A stretch of DNA of 64,000 bases. Source: Cyanophora paradoxa (Eukaryota; Glaucocystophyceae; Cyanophorales; Cyanophoraceae). Shown here piece by piece: positions 1 through 11,886 of this stretch. Within the stretch, counting starts at the first letter, position 1. Every line of letters begins with the position of its first letter. Below the pieces are notes generated by a model. That model was not told where the DNA came from. It was given only the letters and a program-made list of their open reading frames with translations, and ran no database searches. The translations under genes were made by a program, and so were the position numbers. The stretch covers positions 372,001 to 436,000 of the forward strand of contig QPMI01000520.1 in the NCBI GenBank assembly GCA_004431415.1, in the 5' to 3' direction.

Positions 1-2
1 CG

Positions 3-2590
3 CAATCCGCGGTGCCCAACTCAGCCACCCCGTCACCAAGTGCTCGGGTATTGGCTCGGCCCCTGATCCTGAGGATCTTTGGCCCGACGACCCCAATGAG
101 CTCGACGTCGCCTCGCTGAAAGCTTGGGACGACATGCTCTTGTCGTGGGAGCGGCACGCGCCCGCCTCGAACGTCTGGGGCCTCGCCTCAGACTCGAGCG
201 CACTGCCGGACAGCGAGCGTTTACCGCTGCTATCCCTGCTCATTTCGTCGGCGTACCTGCTCGCTCAGCCGGGCCTGAAATGGCCGGGGATCCAGCACCT
301 GCAGGTCGAACCAAACGGCGACCCGCGGTTCGACATTACGCCCGACGGGAACGTCTCCCGTACCGTGACGGGCTACCACGCCATGCGCACAGCGCTCGCT
401 GCGGCTCGCGAACTCCTCGACGAGGATTCCGACTTCCACGCTTACTGCGTGCAGCTTGTGCTTGCCATAATCCGTTTCCGGACCCTTACGGTGCTGCCGG
501 GCGCACTCGGATTCGAGAAGGGCAGCCTTTTCGCGTGGATTAGCCCTAAGGACGTGGCCCCGCCACTGTCGCTGTTCCAAACATACACGGAGCGGCTGAC
601 TGAGGTTGCCGGAGCCACGTGCTTCGACACGCGCGCCAAGGGCACCGTCCCCGAGCGCGTTATCGCCATGCAAAACAGCCGCCGCGCTCGCTGCATGGCC
701 GGGGAGCCGCCGCTCGTGAACCTGTCCGAGCTGGTGCAGCACGGCTCAGACCTTGAGGGTTCCGGGCCATCAAGTTGCTCCCCCGCGTCGCCGTGCGCCG
801 CCTGGCCAGGATCCTCGACCTGCGCCGCCCCACGGAGTTCAGCAGCTTGCTGTTCTCCGACTGGCTCATGGGCCTGGGGACCTATCACGCCGCCCCCACG
901 GTCGTGGTAGACAGCCCCGTCGGCCCCGGCGAAGGGCTCCGGTTCCGGGAATTCCCGAATGCCGACCCCCTCATGCTTGGACCGAGTGTTGAAGCGTTTT
1001 ACGATCGCTCCTACCCGATCACTCGCCGCGGGCGGTGCTGTGACTACGATGTCATTGAGCTGCTGGCATCCCGCACTGTCCCCCGTGAGGGCCGTGGCCC
1101 GCTCCCTGGCGGCGTCCGTGACTCGAGCGAGTACTCATGGCTCGTGAACGCCCTCCACGGCGAGTTCTCTGCCGCGAACCGCTGGGGTGAAATGCACCGT
1201 AGCATTTTCACCTGGGTTTGCTACTGCATCTCGCAGTCCGGCGTCCGCGCCGTTGCTCTGCTCGAAAAGCCGCGCGACCGCGTGCGCTTGATGCTGGGCG
1301 AGGTACGCCGCCGCTTCACGGCCAAGCGCTCGCACCGTCCGGTCTGGGATGAGTTCGATGACGACCTCCAGACCAGCGACCGCATGGCTCGCGAGGTCGC
1401 CGAGCGTGAGGCCGCCGCCGGCCGCCGTGGCCGCGGCAAGGGCAAGGTCGACGAAACGACCTCTGCCGCCAAGCCCGCTCGCACCCGCGGCACCAGCCGC
1501 CGGCCCGCCCCCGCCAAGCCGGCAAATGCCGAGGCCGAGGGCGAAGGGGAAGCGGAAGAGGGCCCCGGCACGCCCTCTCCTGACCCCATGGAGTCCGATG
1601 AGAGCGCTGGCGTCGACAACGACACGCGCGAGAGGATGCGGCACGCGCTCTTTGTCCGTGCGGGCATTGACGCCCACCTCTTCGAGCTCATCGGCTGCCC
1701 CAGCCCCTCTAGCCGTTGGCCGACTCAGGTCGAGCACATGTGGCTCGCCAACAGCGGCCTGCAGCCGGCTCAAAACCCGGTCACGCTGCACATCGCTCCC
1801 GACCCGGAGCTCGCCTCCTGGCTCGAAGCTGAAGCGGCCCAGCCGCCCTGGCGCCGCTTCGCCTGGTTCCATGAGAACCCCGACCGCCCCAGTGGGAGCG
1901 GCTGGAAATCGTCATGCCGAATCGCCACCCGGCGAACATTCGCATGCTGAAGCGCGCTGTCGCTTCCTTCGAGCTCGCCGCCTCCAGCGCCGGCTTGCTC
2001 GTGCCGCTGCCGGACCTGCCGGCCGACACCACGCAGTGGAATGCCCTTCACTGGGACGCGTTCTTCATAGATCGCTTTGAGCTGCATGTGTCGCACCTGC
2101 CCCGTACTATGTCGAGGGACGCTGGCGCTCTTCCGCCAACACGGGCCCGACCCTCTCTGAGGTTGTCGCCCCAGTCCCCAGCCATGCGCGCTGGATGCTG
2201 TCCTGCCTAGACAGCGGTCGCACCGGACCGGGCATCACGCCCTTCGTCCCGCGCGAGCAGCAGAAGCTGCCGGACGACGTTAGCTATTTCTATGACATGG
2301 TTAACGCCTCGCACCCGGGGTGCGAGGAGCTCGTCCGTACGCTCGCCCCGGCGTACCCGGCAAACCTCGAAATTCCCGAGGTCGTCCAGCGCGAGGCCGC
2401 AAAGGACGACTCGGATTCGTGGCTGGCCACCAGTTACCGCTGCTACGACACCGTCGTCGAAGGCGCTAATTGGCTGCTGGGCGAGATCCACGAGGCCCGA
2501 ATTGGCGGCAACGCCCCAATTCGCTCCCTTCCCTTTGTGCAGTGGCTCGACAACTGGGAAGGCGAGGCCGCCGTAGCGAAGCCGATCGCG
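3..2590 (+). pseudogene. Gag-like N-terminal region of the retroelement, frame-broken
   Basis: Continuous coding character enters from the left edge and passes through frame 2 (to about 770), frame 1 (to about 1910), frame 3 (to about 2190) and frame 2 (to about 2590). It is rich in Trp, His and Leu with an acidic, Ala/Pro/Lys-rich linker near 1400-1640. No CCHC zinc knuckle or other named domain was recognised. Its place before the protease suggests a Gag or Gag-like role, which is inference from order only. There are few in-frame stops between the shifts, so the damage looks like small indels. It could instead be a lineage-specific extra ORF. Confidence 0.55.
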
Positions 2591-5263
2591 ACGCTGAGGG
2601 CGACGTGCCCATGGCCAGCTCCTCAGCTGCGCCTGTCGCCGGACCGTCCGGGGTCTCCACTGCTACGGCCACGCCGGCGGCACCTGCTGCTGGGGCCCGC
2701 ACGTGGTACGACGGCACGCCTGAGCGCGTCCGGTACTGCGACAAGTACTGCGTGCTGCTGCCCGACCCGCTCGGCGGTAGCCCGGCCCGCAATCCGACGG
2801 CCGAGCAGTACCCGTGGGCTGCTATTCCGCGGCTCGTGCCGCTCACCCTCGGCGAGAACGGGCCGCCCGACGCGCCCTGCGTGAATGCGACTGCCCCAGT
2901 CGTCACGCGTTTCCACCCGAACGCGCTCGACGCTGATGCAGCCATGCACTGCCTTGCCTCCACGCTCATCGCAAACGTCGAGGGCCATAACCGCGGCATC
3001 CCCGCCGCGGTAATGTTGTATGGCCCGCCCGTGCCACCGGCACCGACGTCCATGCAAGGCACCGACGTTCAGGGCTTGCCCTACGTCGCGGCGATGATGG
3101 GGCTCGACGAGTCCATCATGCAGTGGGTCGCGTCGGAGCCCACTCCCGCAAACCGCCTCGATGGGCCGATCACGCGCGCCTACTCGGTGCTGAACACCGC
3201 CCTGCACCACACGTGCCGCCAGGCGTTTGCGTACCTCGCTCGCCCGCACACGTTCGAGGCGCCCATCGGGGTCAACCGCGCCAAGCGTGGGCAGCGCTTG
3301 GTCGTGTTCCACGAGCCCCGCTTCGGCAGGGGCTTCGGCATCCGTGGCGTCGCCCAGCCCGATGCCCGGGTCCGCGGCCTCCTGCCAGGCACCCCGATCC
3401 AGACGGGCGAGAAGCACGTGAGCACTGAGCTCGACGTGAACAACGTCGATGTCATGGGCGATCCCGTCGGCACGAATGCCACGCGCTGCTCGCTTGGTCC
3501 TGCCCACGTGGCCATGCAGCACGCCCCGCCCTCCGAGGCGCGTCGCCAGTACGACCGCCTCCCTCGGCGCGTGTTCGTGCTCGGATTCGAGCGGCCCGCC
3601 CGCTCGTCGATCCGAAGGACCGCGGGCACCGGAAGTACCCGGTTGTCTGCCCGGGCGTGCAGAAGCACGGACCCACGTGGTCCCCGTTGCCGCCCCGGGA
3701 GTTCGTCGCATCCCTGCTTGCGGGGTATGTGAACAGCATGGCTGCCTGGGTGCTGGGCACGAGCTGCCCGACCAGCCCCGGCCCGCGCCGACCAAGGGAT
3801 TCAACCCCAAATGCACATTGTGGGGCCGACGGCCATATACGAGTTCATGTGGTCCACCTGCTACCGCGCCGACCCGGCCACTCGTTCCGCGGCCGAGGCA
3901 GCAGCTGGGGCCCATGCACGTTCCGCTGACGGCGACGAGCTTTACGCCGTCCTGCAGCACCTCAAGAGCGGCCAGCTCGGCGAGTCGATTGACGAGACCG
4001 CAGCTCTCGTCATCGCCTCTCAGCTCCCGCTGACAACGGCGTTCTGGCTCTCGATGCCAGACCTGCCGCGCCCCAACGCCACGCATACGTCCTGGCTGGA
4101 CAACGCGGCAGACGCCAGCAAGCGCCTCTCGGACGCCCTGCTGCAGATCTGGGGCCTGCCGGCGACGAAGCAGCTGCGCGCTGTTCTCGCCAAGTACGAG
4201 CAGGAGGACGAGCCCCTCCTCTCCGTCCGCCGCCTTGAGCGCATCCTGCCCGCTCGGGTAGCGGCGCACGGCATGCGCCCGTACTGCCACGTCGAGCGCG
4301 ATACGTGGGCCGCCAGGCACCTCGTTGCTGGCGCGACGCTCGCGGGCCAGGAGCCCATCGCCTCGGCTCTCCTGAACTGGGTTCAGAAGATCAATGACGT
4401 CCTCTGGCCCATCTTCACGGGCGTGAAGGCGAAGCGGATTATGGTCTCCGACCTCTATCCCGCCCTGCCCTGGACACTGTCGCCCAGCAAGGCGCGGCGC
4501 CGTTCCCTGCGCCCCCCGAGGCCAGCGACCTCGGCGACACGGTGGCGGCAATCACGCCGTTCCACTACCGGCTGCGCGCCGAGCTGCTCCAGAACTGGAA
4601 CGGGTACACGGCAGAGGATCTGCCCCCGAGCTTGCGCGCCCAGCAGCAGGCCGACCACGCCGTGGCAGCGGCCGCCCCGGCGAAGCCTGCGGCATCGTCC
4701 TCTGCCTCGGGCACCACGGGCTCTGGCTCCCGCGAGCCCAGCCCTGCCCCCAAGCGCTCGGCCACGCCCTCGCCCTCGAGGAAGAAGAGCGAGCCAAAGC
4801 GCGAGCGCTCCCGCGACCGCCGCGGGCGCCGCCAGAGCCGCGAGGCCGCCGCTTCCCGCGAGCGCACCGAGTCGCCCCGGCAGGAGTCGTCGAGCTCGCC
4901 TGCCCCGACGCGCACGCAGCCGCCGGGCGCCACCGGCCAGCGCCGCGAGCGGCCGCGTATCCTGCAGGGCAGTCGCGTGACCGTTCGCGGCACCGTGCCC
5001 AGCGCCTCGTCTACGGGACCTGAGTCCCTCGACCTGGCCGACATGGACGACGCCGAATTCACTGCCTATGCCCGCCAGCATGGCCTTGAGTTCGAGCCGG
5101 ACCCGGCCGAGGACACGCGCCAGCGCCTCCTCGCCGAGGCTGAGCGCCGCAGCAAGCGCGCCCGCGTTGCTGCCCAGTCCACCGCGGAATTGGCCCCCGC
5201 GCCGTTCCCGTACCCGTACCCGGCGTCGATGGGCCCGCCCCGCCGCGCGTACCCGGCTGGGGG
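2591..5263 (+). pseudogene. Unassigned pre-protease region of the retroelement
   Basis: Coding character continues in frame 1 (2591 to about 3600), frame 3 (to about 3800), frame 1 (3811 to about 4480) and frame 3 (about 4480-5255). The first half looks globular, with many aromatic residues. The last 700 bp encode a Ser/Arg/Pro-rich basic tail (around 4700-4900) suited to nucleic-acid binding in place of a zinc knuckle; that function is inference. No domain is recognised. Together with the preceding segment this makes more than 5 kb of coding before the protease, far longer than a usual Ty3/gypsy Gag of roughly 300-500 residues. Confidence 0.5.
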
Positions 5264-6490
5264 TTGCCGCCGCCCCCACTCTTGCCGCAAATCGCCGGCC
5301 CGCACGGCTATTACTGGCCGCACGGCCTCATGTACCCGCCTGCGGGTCCCGCGGCCAGCTCGAGCTCCGGCCAGGCCCCGCCGGCCACGGACGAGAATGT
5401 GGGCAGTGCCCACTACCAGGCCGCCAAGAACTGGCGCGCGCGGCTGCGGCTCCTGCTCGAGCGCAATGCCCAGCCGGCCGTCTTGTCTGAAATGCTCGAT
5501 GAGATTGCCACGGCCGCGGGCCATGATCTCACCGGCACCACCTTGCCGAGCGGCGCCTCTTGGGCGGCACGGAACGCCGCTGCGACGGTGTGGGCCGCAA
5601 ATTACCCGGGCATGGAGCAGTTCGACCGCATTGAAGCCGAACTGCTGCGCCTCATTGGCCTCGCCCAGGAGGCCAAAGCCGAGGGCCGCTGCCGCCCCGC
5701 CCACCGCGCCATTCTCCGTATCTACGGCGATGGTGACGATGAGGATGACTTCGCGACGCGCGCTGCACTGCAGCCGCGGGCCATCGCCGAGCGCGCCTTG
5801 GCCTCCGCCGCTGCCAGCAGCGAGCCGACGCCAGTCGTCGACGGAGCGGATCGCAAGTCCTCCGCCGCTCCGACGAGCCGCTCCGAGGGGCTCCACGCCC
5901 GCTCCAGCAAGCAGCGCGCCGCGCTGCACTTCCAGGCTCCTGAGCCTGACGAACTCGTGGGCTACGGCCCCGACCGCCCCACGGACCTCGCGGTCCCGGA
6001 GTCCCCGGATGGCGCGCCCGACGGCCGCCTGAACGCCCCGGTCCCGATCGCGAAAGTTATCGACGGGATCAACGGTCTCCCGCACGATTTCCGGCGCCTG
6101 CTCCTGCAGTGCCCGGGCTTCGTCTATGCCTTGCATGCCGACGGCACGCTCGGCGAGAGCACGCGCGTCAAATTCATTTTTGACACTGGCGCAATGGGAG
6201 ACGTTGGCGAGAAAAAGCACATGCCGCCCGGCACGCGCTACACGGGTGTGAAGGTCCTCCGGGCCTTCCTTCACCACGCCACGATCACGGCCGAGATTGC
6301 TCATGTCGTGCTGCGCTTCGGCGACGTGTACGTCTCGCGAGCGGTGTACGTCGTCCCTGACGGCTCGCTTGGCCCGAACGCCGACATGCTCCTGGGCATC
6401 GGCACGATCATGAGGATCGAGGGGCGGATTGACACCACCAGCTCGGGCTGGTGCCTGCACGCGCGCGACGCGCACTTCCGCCCCACGTGA
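5264..6490 (+). CDS. Retroelement segment with retropepsin-like aspartic protease
   Basis: An open frame of 409 codons, frame 2, ends at a stop at 6488-6490. About two thirds of the way along (near 6170-6200) it carries the aspartic-protease catalytic motif DTGA preceded by hydrophobic residues. Roughly 75 residues later (near 6390-6405) comes a LLGIG stretch, the position of the second conserved retropepsin motif (usually ILGxD/N). The N-terminal 280 residues are Ala/Pro-rich with a helical segment and match nothing I recognise. Established knowledge: this enzyme cuts the Gag-Pol polyprotein of LTR elements and works as a dimer. The start is arbitrary because frame continuity with upstream coding is broken near 5255. 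Confidence 0.75.
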   Translation: MPPPPLLPQIAGPHGYYWPHGLMYPPAGPAASSSSGQAPPATDENVGSAHYQAAKNWRARLRLLLERNAQPAVLSEMLDEIATAAGHDLTGTTLPSGASWAARNAAATVWAANYPGMEQFDRIEAELLRLIGLAQEAKAEGRCRPAHRAILRIYGDGDDEDDFATRAALQPRAIAERALASAAASSEPTPVVDGADRKSSAAPTSRSEGLHARSSKQRAALHFQAPEPDELVGYGPDRPTDLAVPESPDGAPDGRLNAPVPIAKVIDGINGLPHDFRRLLLQCPGFVYALHADGTLGESTRVKFIFDTGAMGDVGEKKHMPPGTRYTGVKVLRAFLHHATITAEIAHVVLRFGDVYVSRAVYVVPDGSLGPNADMLLGIGTIMRIEGRIDTTSSGWCLHARDAHFRPT

Positions 6491-7693
6491 TCCCTTTTCT
6501 GTGCCCGGACAATCAAAGGGGCCTCTCCTTGTCCGGGTGCTCCGCCCCGTCGTCCTAAAGGACGCCCGCGAGTGGATGGTCCGCTGCGTGTTGGACGGCC
6601 CTGCGCCGCCAGCGGACCAGGCCCCGACGCTCGCCGTCGGGCCGGCGCCTGACTCCCTGTCAGCGCTCGGGTACTCGCGCCCCACCAGTTGCACCGCCGG
6701 CCTGCCGAGGGCGGCAGCCTGCACGTGCGACTAGTCAATCCGCCAATGAGCCCGTCCTGCTTCCCGCCGGGGCCATTGTAGCGGTGGCGGAGGCTAATAA
6801 CCTGCCGCCCGGCGACTTTGGGTTCGACCCGCCGCCCGACGACGCGTCGGCGCGCACCGTCGCCGACTCTTTCATTCGCACGCTGCGAGCCTTCTACCCT
6901 AAGCGAGGGCAAGGCTTCCGCGCGATGCGCCGCCGAGCCAATCGAACGGCTGCGGCTTACACGGCAGCTGAGGGCACCACGCCGCCCCAGCACCCTGCTC
7001 CAGGGCCTATTTTCGCGGCACCCGCCGCCCGGCAGTCCGAAGCGACTGTAGCCACCGAGCAGGAGCCTGCGCCGAGCGCGCCTCCCTTGTTCGTCCGCAT
7101 GCTGCGCGACGACGGCGGTGAGGGCGAAGACGTCCCCATTGTCACAATGGAGGGCCTCGCGCTTTGTGACGAGCCCGTGTCCTCGGACACCGACTCTGAG
7201 CGCGAGCGCGAGGACGGGTACCTTGGCTGGACCTCGCCAGAGGAGCGCGAGCGCACCAGGCCCGCCCGCCGCGCTGAACGCGCCGCACGCCGCCGCGCCC
7301 ACGCGGCTCGCGCTGCACGCCAGGGGGCTAACGCAGTCCCCACCAATCCCTCCGGGAATCAAATAAATCTCGCTGCCGAGGCAGCTGAGCCGCCGGCGCC
7401 CTCGCCGAGCGGGCCGCTCGCCCGCCTGCACCGGCGCCAGCACCGCTGGAAGGCCCTGGCTGCTCTGTCCGGACAACGGAAGCGCCCGCGCCCTCCGTAG
7501 CCGAGTCCTCCGCCGCGCGCGGCAAGGACAAGGGCAAGGCGCCGCTGCGAGCCGCCCTCCGGGCCCCGCGCCTGGCCCCTCCCACGGTGGCGCCCCGCGG
7601 GCACCGCCGGAAGCGACGGGGACGTCGTCTTCCGAAGAGGAGGAGTGGAACCGTGCACGCGCGAAGATCCCGGAATGCGGCTCGCATCCGGCG
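6491..7693 (+). pseudogene. Protease-RT linker region of the retroelement
   Basis: Between the protease stop and the reverse transcriptase lies mostly open sequence (frame 1 from 6784 to 7500) encoding an Arg/Glu/Ala-rich, low-complexity protein. No domain is recognised. The segment 6491-6783 and the segment 7501-7693 keep coding-like composition in other frames. It is probably the degraded linker of the Pol polyprotein. Confidence 0.4.
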
Positions 7694-9603
7694 ATGAGCG
7701 CTACGGAACGCGCCGAGCTAGAGGCTCTGCTGAAGCGCTACTCGTGCGCGTTCGCCGACTCGGTCACGGCCACTGAGGGCACGGCCAATCTCCTCCATTA
7801 CGAGCACGTGATCCGATTGACCTCACGGCTGCCCGTCTTCACGCCCCCGCGGCGTGTAAGCCCGCACGCCGAGGCCTTCGCCCGTGACGAAATAAAGCGG
7901 CTCCTTGAGCTGGGCCTGATCCAGCCCTCGCAAGCCGCCTATGGCTCGCCGGTCGTGCTCGCTCCTAAGAAGGACGGCACCTGGCGGTTCTGCGTCGATT
8001 ACCGACGCTTAAATGCGATCACTGAGCGCGACGTCTTTCCCTTGCCACGGATTGACGATCAGCTGGACCGCCTGCGGGGGTCCATGATCTTCTCGACCGT
8101 CGACGCGACGGCGGGATTCTGGCAGCTGCCGCTGGACCCCGCGTCCCGGCAGTACACGGCCTTCGTAGTGCCCTGGGGCCACTACGAGTGGCGCGTGACC
8201 CCGTTCGGCGTGACCAACGGGCCGGCCGCCTTCTCGCGCGCCGTGACGGCCATCCTCGGCCCCCTGCTCACGACTTGCGTCACCGCGTATATCGACGATA
8301 TCACGGTGTTCTCGCCAAGCGTGCCCCAGCACCTGCTGGACCTCGAGGCCCTGTTCCGCGCTATCATGCCGGCGAACTTGCGCCTGAAGCCCTCCAAGTG
8401 CCGCTTCGGGGTGGCGGAGGTGGCCTTGCTCGGGCACCTCGTCTCGGCCGAAGGGATCCGCCAGGACCCGCGAAGCTGGCGTTCATTCGCCAGTACCCGC
8501 CGCCTGCGAACGCTGACCAATTGAGGTCGTTCCTGGGCTTGGCTGGGTACTACCGGCGTTTCGTGAACGGGTTCGCCCGTGTCACCCACCCGCTGCAGCG
8601 CCTGCTGCTTCGGGACGCCGCGTGGCAATGGACCGAGGTCCACCAAGCCGCCTTCGAGGCGCTGAAGGCCGCCCTGCTCGAGGATCTGGTACTTGGGTAC
8701 CCGGATTTCGAGCGGCCCTTCATCCTGTCGACCGACGCGTCGACGTACGCCATCGGCGCGATCCTGTCGCAATCCGATGGCGGCTCGCCCGCCCGTGAGC
8801 GGCCCATCGCGTTCATCAGTCGAACGCTGGCGCCCGCTGAGCGGAATTACACCGCCACCGAGCTCGAGTGCCTAGCGGTTGTATGGGCAATAAAGTACTG
8901 GCGGCACTTCCTCCTGGGAGGGCCCCAGTTCCTGGTCCGGACGGACCACCAGGCGCTCCAGTGGTTGCGCTCGCGCGAGGCGACCTCGGGAAGGCTGGGA
9001 CGCTGGTCCCTCCTCCTGCAGTCCTACGACTTTGTCGTAGAGTACCGCGCGGGGCGCAACAACGGAGGGCCCGACGCCTGCTCGCGGCCCCCACTGAACC
9101 ACCCGGTCCTCGCGCCCGGCGGCGCCGACGGCAGTTCGGCCGCGCCCGACGCGCTGGCCGGCGCCACGGGGCACGGCGTGCCCCAGCCCGGCGACCTTGA
9201 CGAGCCTCTGCCGCTGTTTGCAGTCGCTCACGCCGCCGAAGGCGCTGCGGAGGCCCGGGTAGCGGTGGAGGCCCCGCCGGGCCCCCGCCTGACCGAGCTC
9301 GCCGACGAGCCGGCCGAGGCCGCGCCGCCGGCCCCTGCGTCAGCGTCCGAGCCCGCCGAGGCCGCGGCGCCCGCGGCTCCGCCAGCCGGGCGGAGATCCT
9401 CGTCGCGCGGCGACAGGCCCGCCTCCGGCGCCAGCTCGCCTTCGAGGGCGCTCCCGCCGCAAGGCGGGACGTCCAGCCCGCCCAGGGGCCGCGTCCGCGT
9501 CGGACGCGCGCGCCGCCTGAGGCTTTCCAGGAGGGCTCTGACGACGAGCCCGTCCCCTGCCCGCGCGCGCGCCCCGAGCCGCGTCGGCGCGCGCCGAGAC
9601 TGA
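7694..9603 (+). CDS. Reverse transcriptase and RNase H, one frameshift
   Basis: Frame 2 (7694 to about 8470) encodes the RT palm and fingers: an FCVDYRRLN motif near 7990, and the catalytic YIDDI box (YxDD) near 8288-8302. A single shift to frame 1 near 8470 restores the RT thumb (LRSFLGLAGYYRRFV near 8525-8565). RNase H follows with STDAS near 8728, TELECLAVVWA near 8860-8890 and TDHQAL near 8942-8960, which supply the acidic catalytic residues. The spacing is typical of Ty3/gypsy Pol. After about 9110 the sequence becomes an Ala/Pro/Glu-rich linker that ends at a stop at 9601-9603. The shift means this copy would not make an intact enzyme unless it is a sequencing error. Confidence 0.88.
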
Positions 9604-10357
9604 GCCCGCGGGGGCCCCGGCGCCGCCCGAGCCTCGAGCTCCTGCCGCGGGCAGGGAGCGCCCCTGCCAGCGGCGCCGGCGCTGCCGCAGGCCGGTCCGC
9701 CCACTCGGCGCGGCCAGAAGCCCACCACCTGGGCTGAGGTGCGCCAAGGGGTGGACGAGTGGCACCGCCTCGCCGTCGCGCAAGGCCTGCCCCCGGCCCC
9801 GCGCTCTCCGAGCCCGCCGCCGGCGCCCGAGTCCGACCCGATGGAGCTGGGCTCCGATGGCGAGGCTGCGCCGCCTGTGCCCGAGCCTGAGGCCCCGCGC
9901 CAGGCGCAGGAGCCCGAGCTCGACGAGGACGGGTTCCCCGTGGCCCTCCTCGAGCACGTACGTCGTCGGTTCCCTCTAGGGCCGCGGCGCTACGAGGGGC
10001 CCGTCGCGCCCCTGCCGCGCGACCTGCGACCGCCTGAGGCCCCGCGCCCGGGCAAGACGCCCCGCAAGGCGGACAACCCGCGCCACTGGCGCTGCGGCCC
10101 GCCGCTGTACCCTCACCAGGACGACCCTGATGAGGGGCCCGAGGGCGGCGCCCCGGCGGCGTCGTCCCCGCGGCCGCGTCGACCGCCGCCGCGACGGCCG
10201 GCTCCTCTGAGCCGCCGGCCGCCTCCGAGGCGCCCTCAAGCGGCGACGCCGGCTCGAGTGGCGGCCCGGCCGCAGGCCTCGAGCGAGAGGTCCTCTCGTC
10301 CAGCGCTATCGCCCCGGCCCTGAGCTGGGCGAGGTCCGAGACCGCCGCAAGCCGCGC
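9604..10357 (+). pseudogene. Pro/Ala/Arg-rich linker between RNase H and integrase
   Basis: Open in frame 1 from 9739 to 10323, encoding a Pro/Glu/Arg-rich low-complexity segment without recognisable domains. It joins the RNase H and integrase parts of Pol. A stop at 9601-9603 and the change to frame 2 at about 10340 separate it from its neighbours. Confidence 0.4.
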
Positions 10358-11886
10358 TTGCTCGAGCTGGTCCAGGACACTTGGGATTGCGCTCCGCCGC
10401 CTTCCCTCGACGGGCCCTTGCCCGAGACCCTGCGGCACATGTTCCCTGCCCGGCGAGTCAGGCTGCTCGCCGCGCAGAAGGCGGACCCGCTGTGCCGCAA
10501 GCTGTTCTCCTGGCTAGAGAATGGCGTGAACGAGGCCCGCTGCACGCGCGCCTCTTGCCACACGGGCGACTGCTACCTCTGCAGTCAGGCCAAGGCGGCC
10601 TTCGTCGGATTCGCTGGGAAATTCGACGTGGACACCGACGGCGTGCTTGTCCGCCGCCCGGTCGCGCCCCACGGCCGCTTCGTGCCCGTCCTGCCTGAGT
10701 CCTGGCAGGACCGCGTCCTGTACGCGTACCACGATGGGTGGGGCCACCGCGGCGCCTCGATCGTCGCCCGCCGGATCCTGCTGAGGTTCTGGTGGCCGGG
10801 CATGCTCGCGGCCGTAGCCCGCTACGTGCGGAGCTGCCCTGCTGCCAGTTCGCCAAGGCTGTGAAGCCGCGGCGAACTGCGATCGCAGTCATCGAGGCCG
10901 AGGGCCGGAATGACTTGTGGCAGGTGGACGTGTTCCACCTCGACCCGACGCCGCGCGGCAACCGCTATTTGGTCGCCTGGGTGAACGCGTGGGACAAGTA
11001 CACGCGGCTGTACCCAAAGGCCGACCTGGACGGCTGGTCCATGCTCGAGATGGGCCGAGACTTCGTCTCGAATGAGGGCGTGCCGCTGCGCCTCCTCATG
11101 GACAACGGGTCCAGCCTGAAGGGCGGCCCGTTCAACGAGTACTTCCGGAAGCTCGGGACTCGTTTCATTTACGCCGCGGCGTACCACCATTCGACGAATG
11201 GGCTGGTAGAGCGGCTGGGAGGCGTCGTGAAGACGCTGCTCCACGCGGCGTGCCGCGCCGAGCGCGAGCCGATGCACGAGTGGGACCAGCACGTGCACGA
11301 GGTGCAGCTGGCGCTCCGCACGACCGTGCACGCGGCCACGGGCTACTCGCCCGCGCTCCTGCACCTGGGGCACGAGCTCACGCTGCCCGCGGACGTGCGC
11401 TTCGGGGTCGAAATGCTCGACACCCTTAGCTACGCCGACTACGTCGCGACCGTAGTGCGCGCCGCGAAGAGCCGCGATGACGCGGTCCGTGAGCACCGCC
11501 GCTGGTACCGCCGCCAAATGGTGCACCGGACGGGTGACCTGCCGGACCGTCGCCGCTTCGAAGTGGGCGACAAAGTCCTGTGCTGGCTGGGCGACCGTGA
11601 CAAGGGGTTGTTTAACTCCTGGGTCGGCCCGTTCACCGTCATGGACGTGCACCCGGGCGGGTACACGTACGTCGTGCGTGGCCTGGCCCGGCCCTACGGC
11701 GCCGTGGGCGCTGTCCGCCAGAAGGCCCGCGACACCCGCGAGACGATCGTGCACATCGATTGCATGATCCCGTTCCGCATGCGCGATGCGAACGCGCCCG
11801 CGCGGCCGGCCCGAGGGCGGCCGCGGGCGGCGGGTGCACCGGGAGCCGCGGCCGCAGCGCCGGCGGCCCCGGCGGGAGCAGCATGA
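10358..11886 (+). CDS. Integrase with HHCC, DDE core and GPF-type tail, one frameshift
   Basis: Frame 2 (10358 to about 10850) holds the zinc-binding HHCC domain: two His near 10732-10750 and CP then a shift, with the second Cys of the CxxC pair in frame 1. Frame 1 continues with the catalytic core: WQVDVF (first Asp, near 10918), LLMDNGS (second Asp, near 11095) and NGLVERLGG (Glu, near 11200). The C-terminal part carries NSWVGPFTV near 11610-11635, which resembles the GPY/F module of Ty3/gypsy integrases. No chromodomain was recognised; the end is an Ala/Pro-rich tail to the stop at 11884-11886. The function would be insertion of the element DNA into chromosomes. Confidence 0.88.

Noticed and set aside
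2623-4551. Long minus-strand open frame opposite the retroelement
   Set aside because: It is a mirror of GC-rich coding on the plus strand; it has biased composition and no motif, while the plus strand carries continuous Pol-linked coding.
7694-10864. Programmed ribosomal frameshifting in Pol
   Set aside because: Shifts occur inside the RT and inside the integrase zinc finger, not at the Gag-Pol or Pro-Pol border, and there are too many of them.
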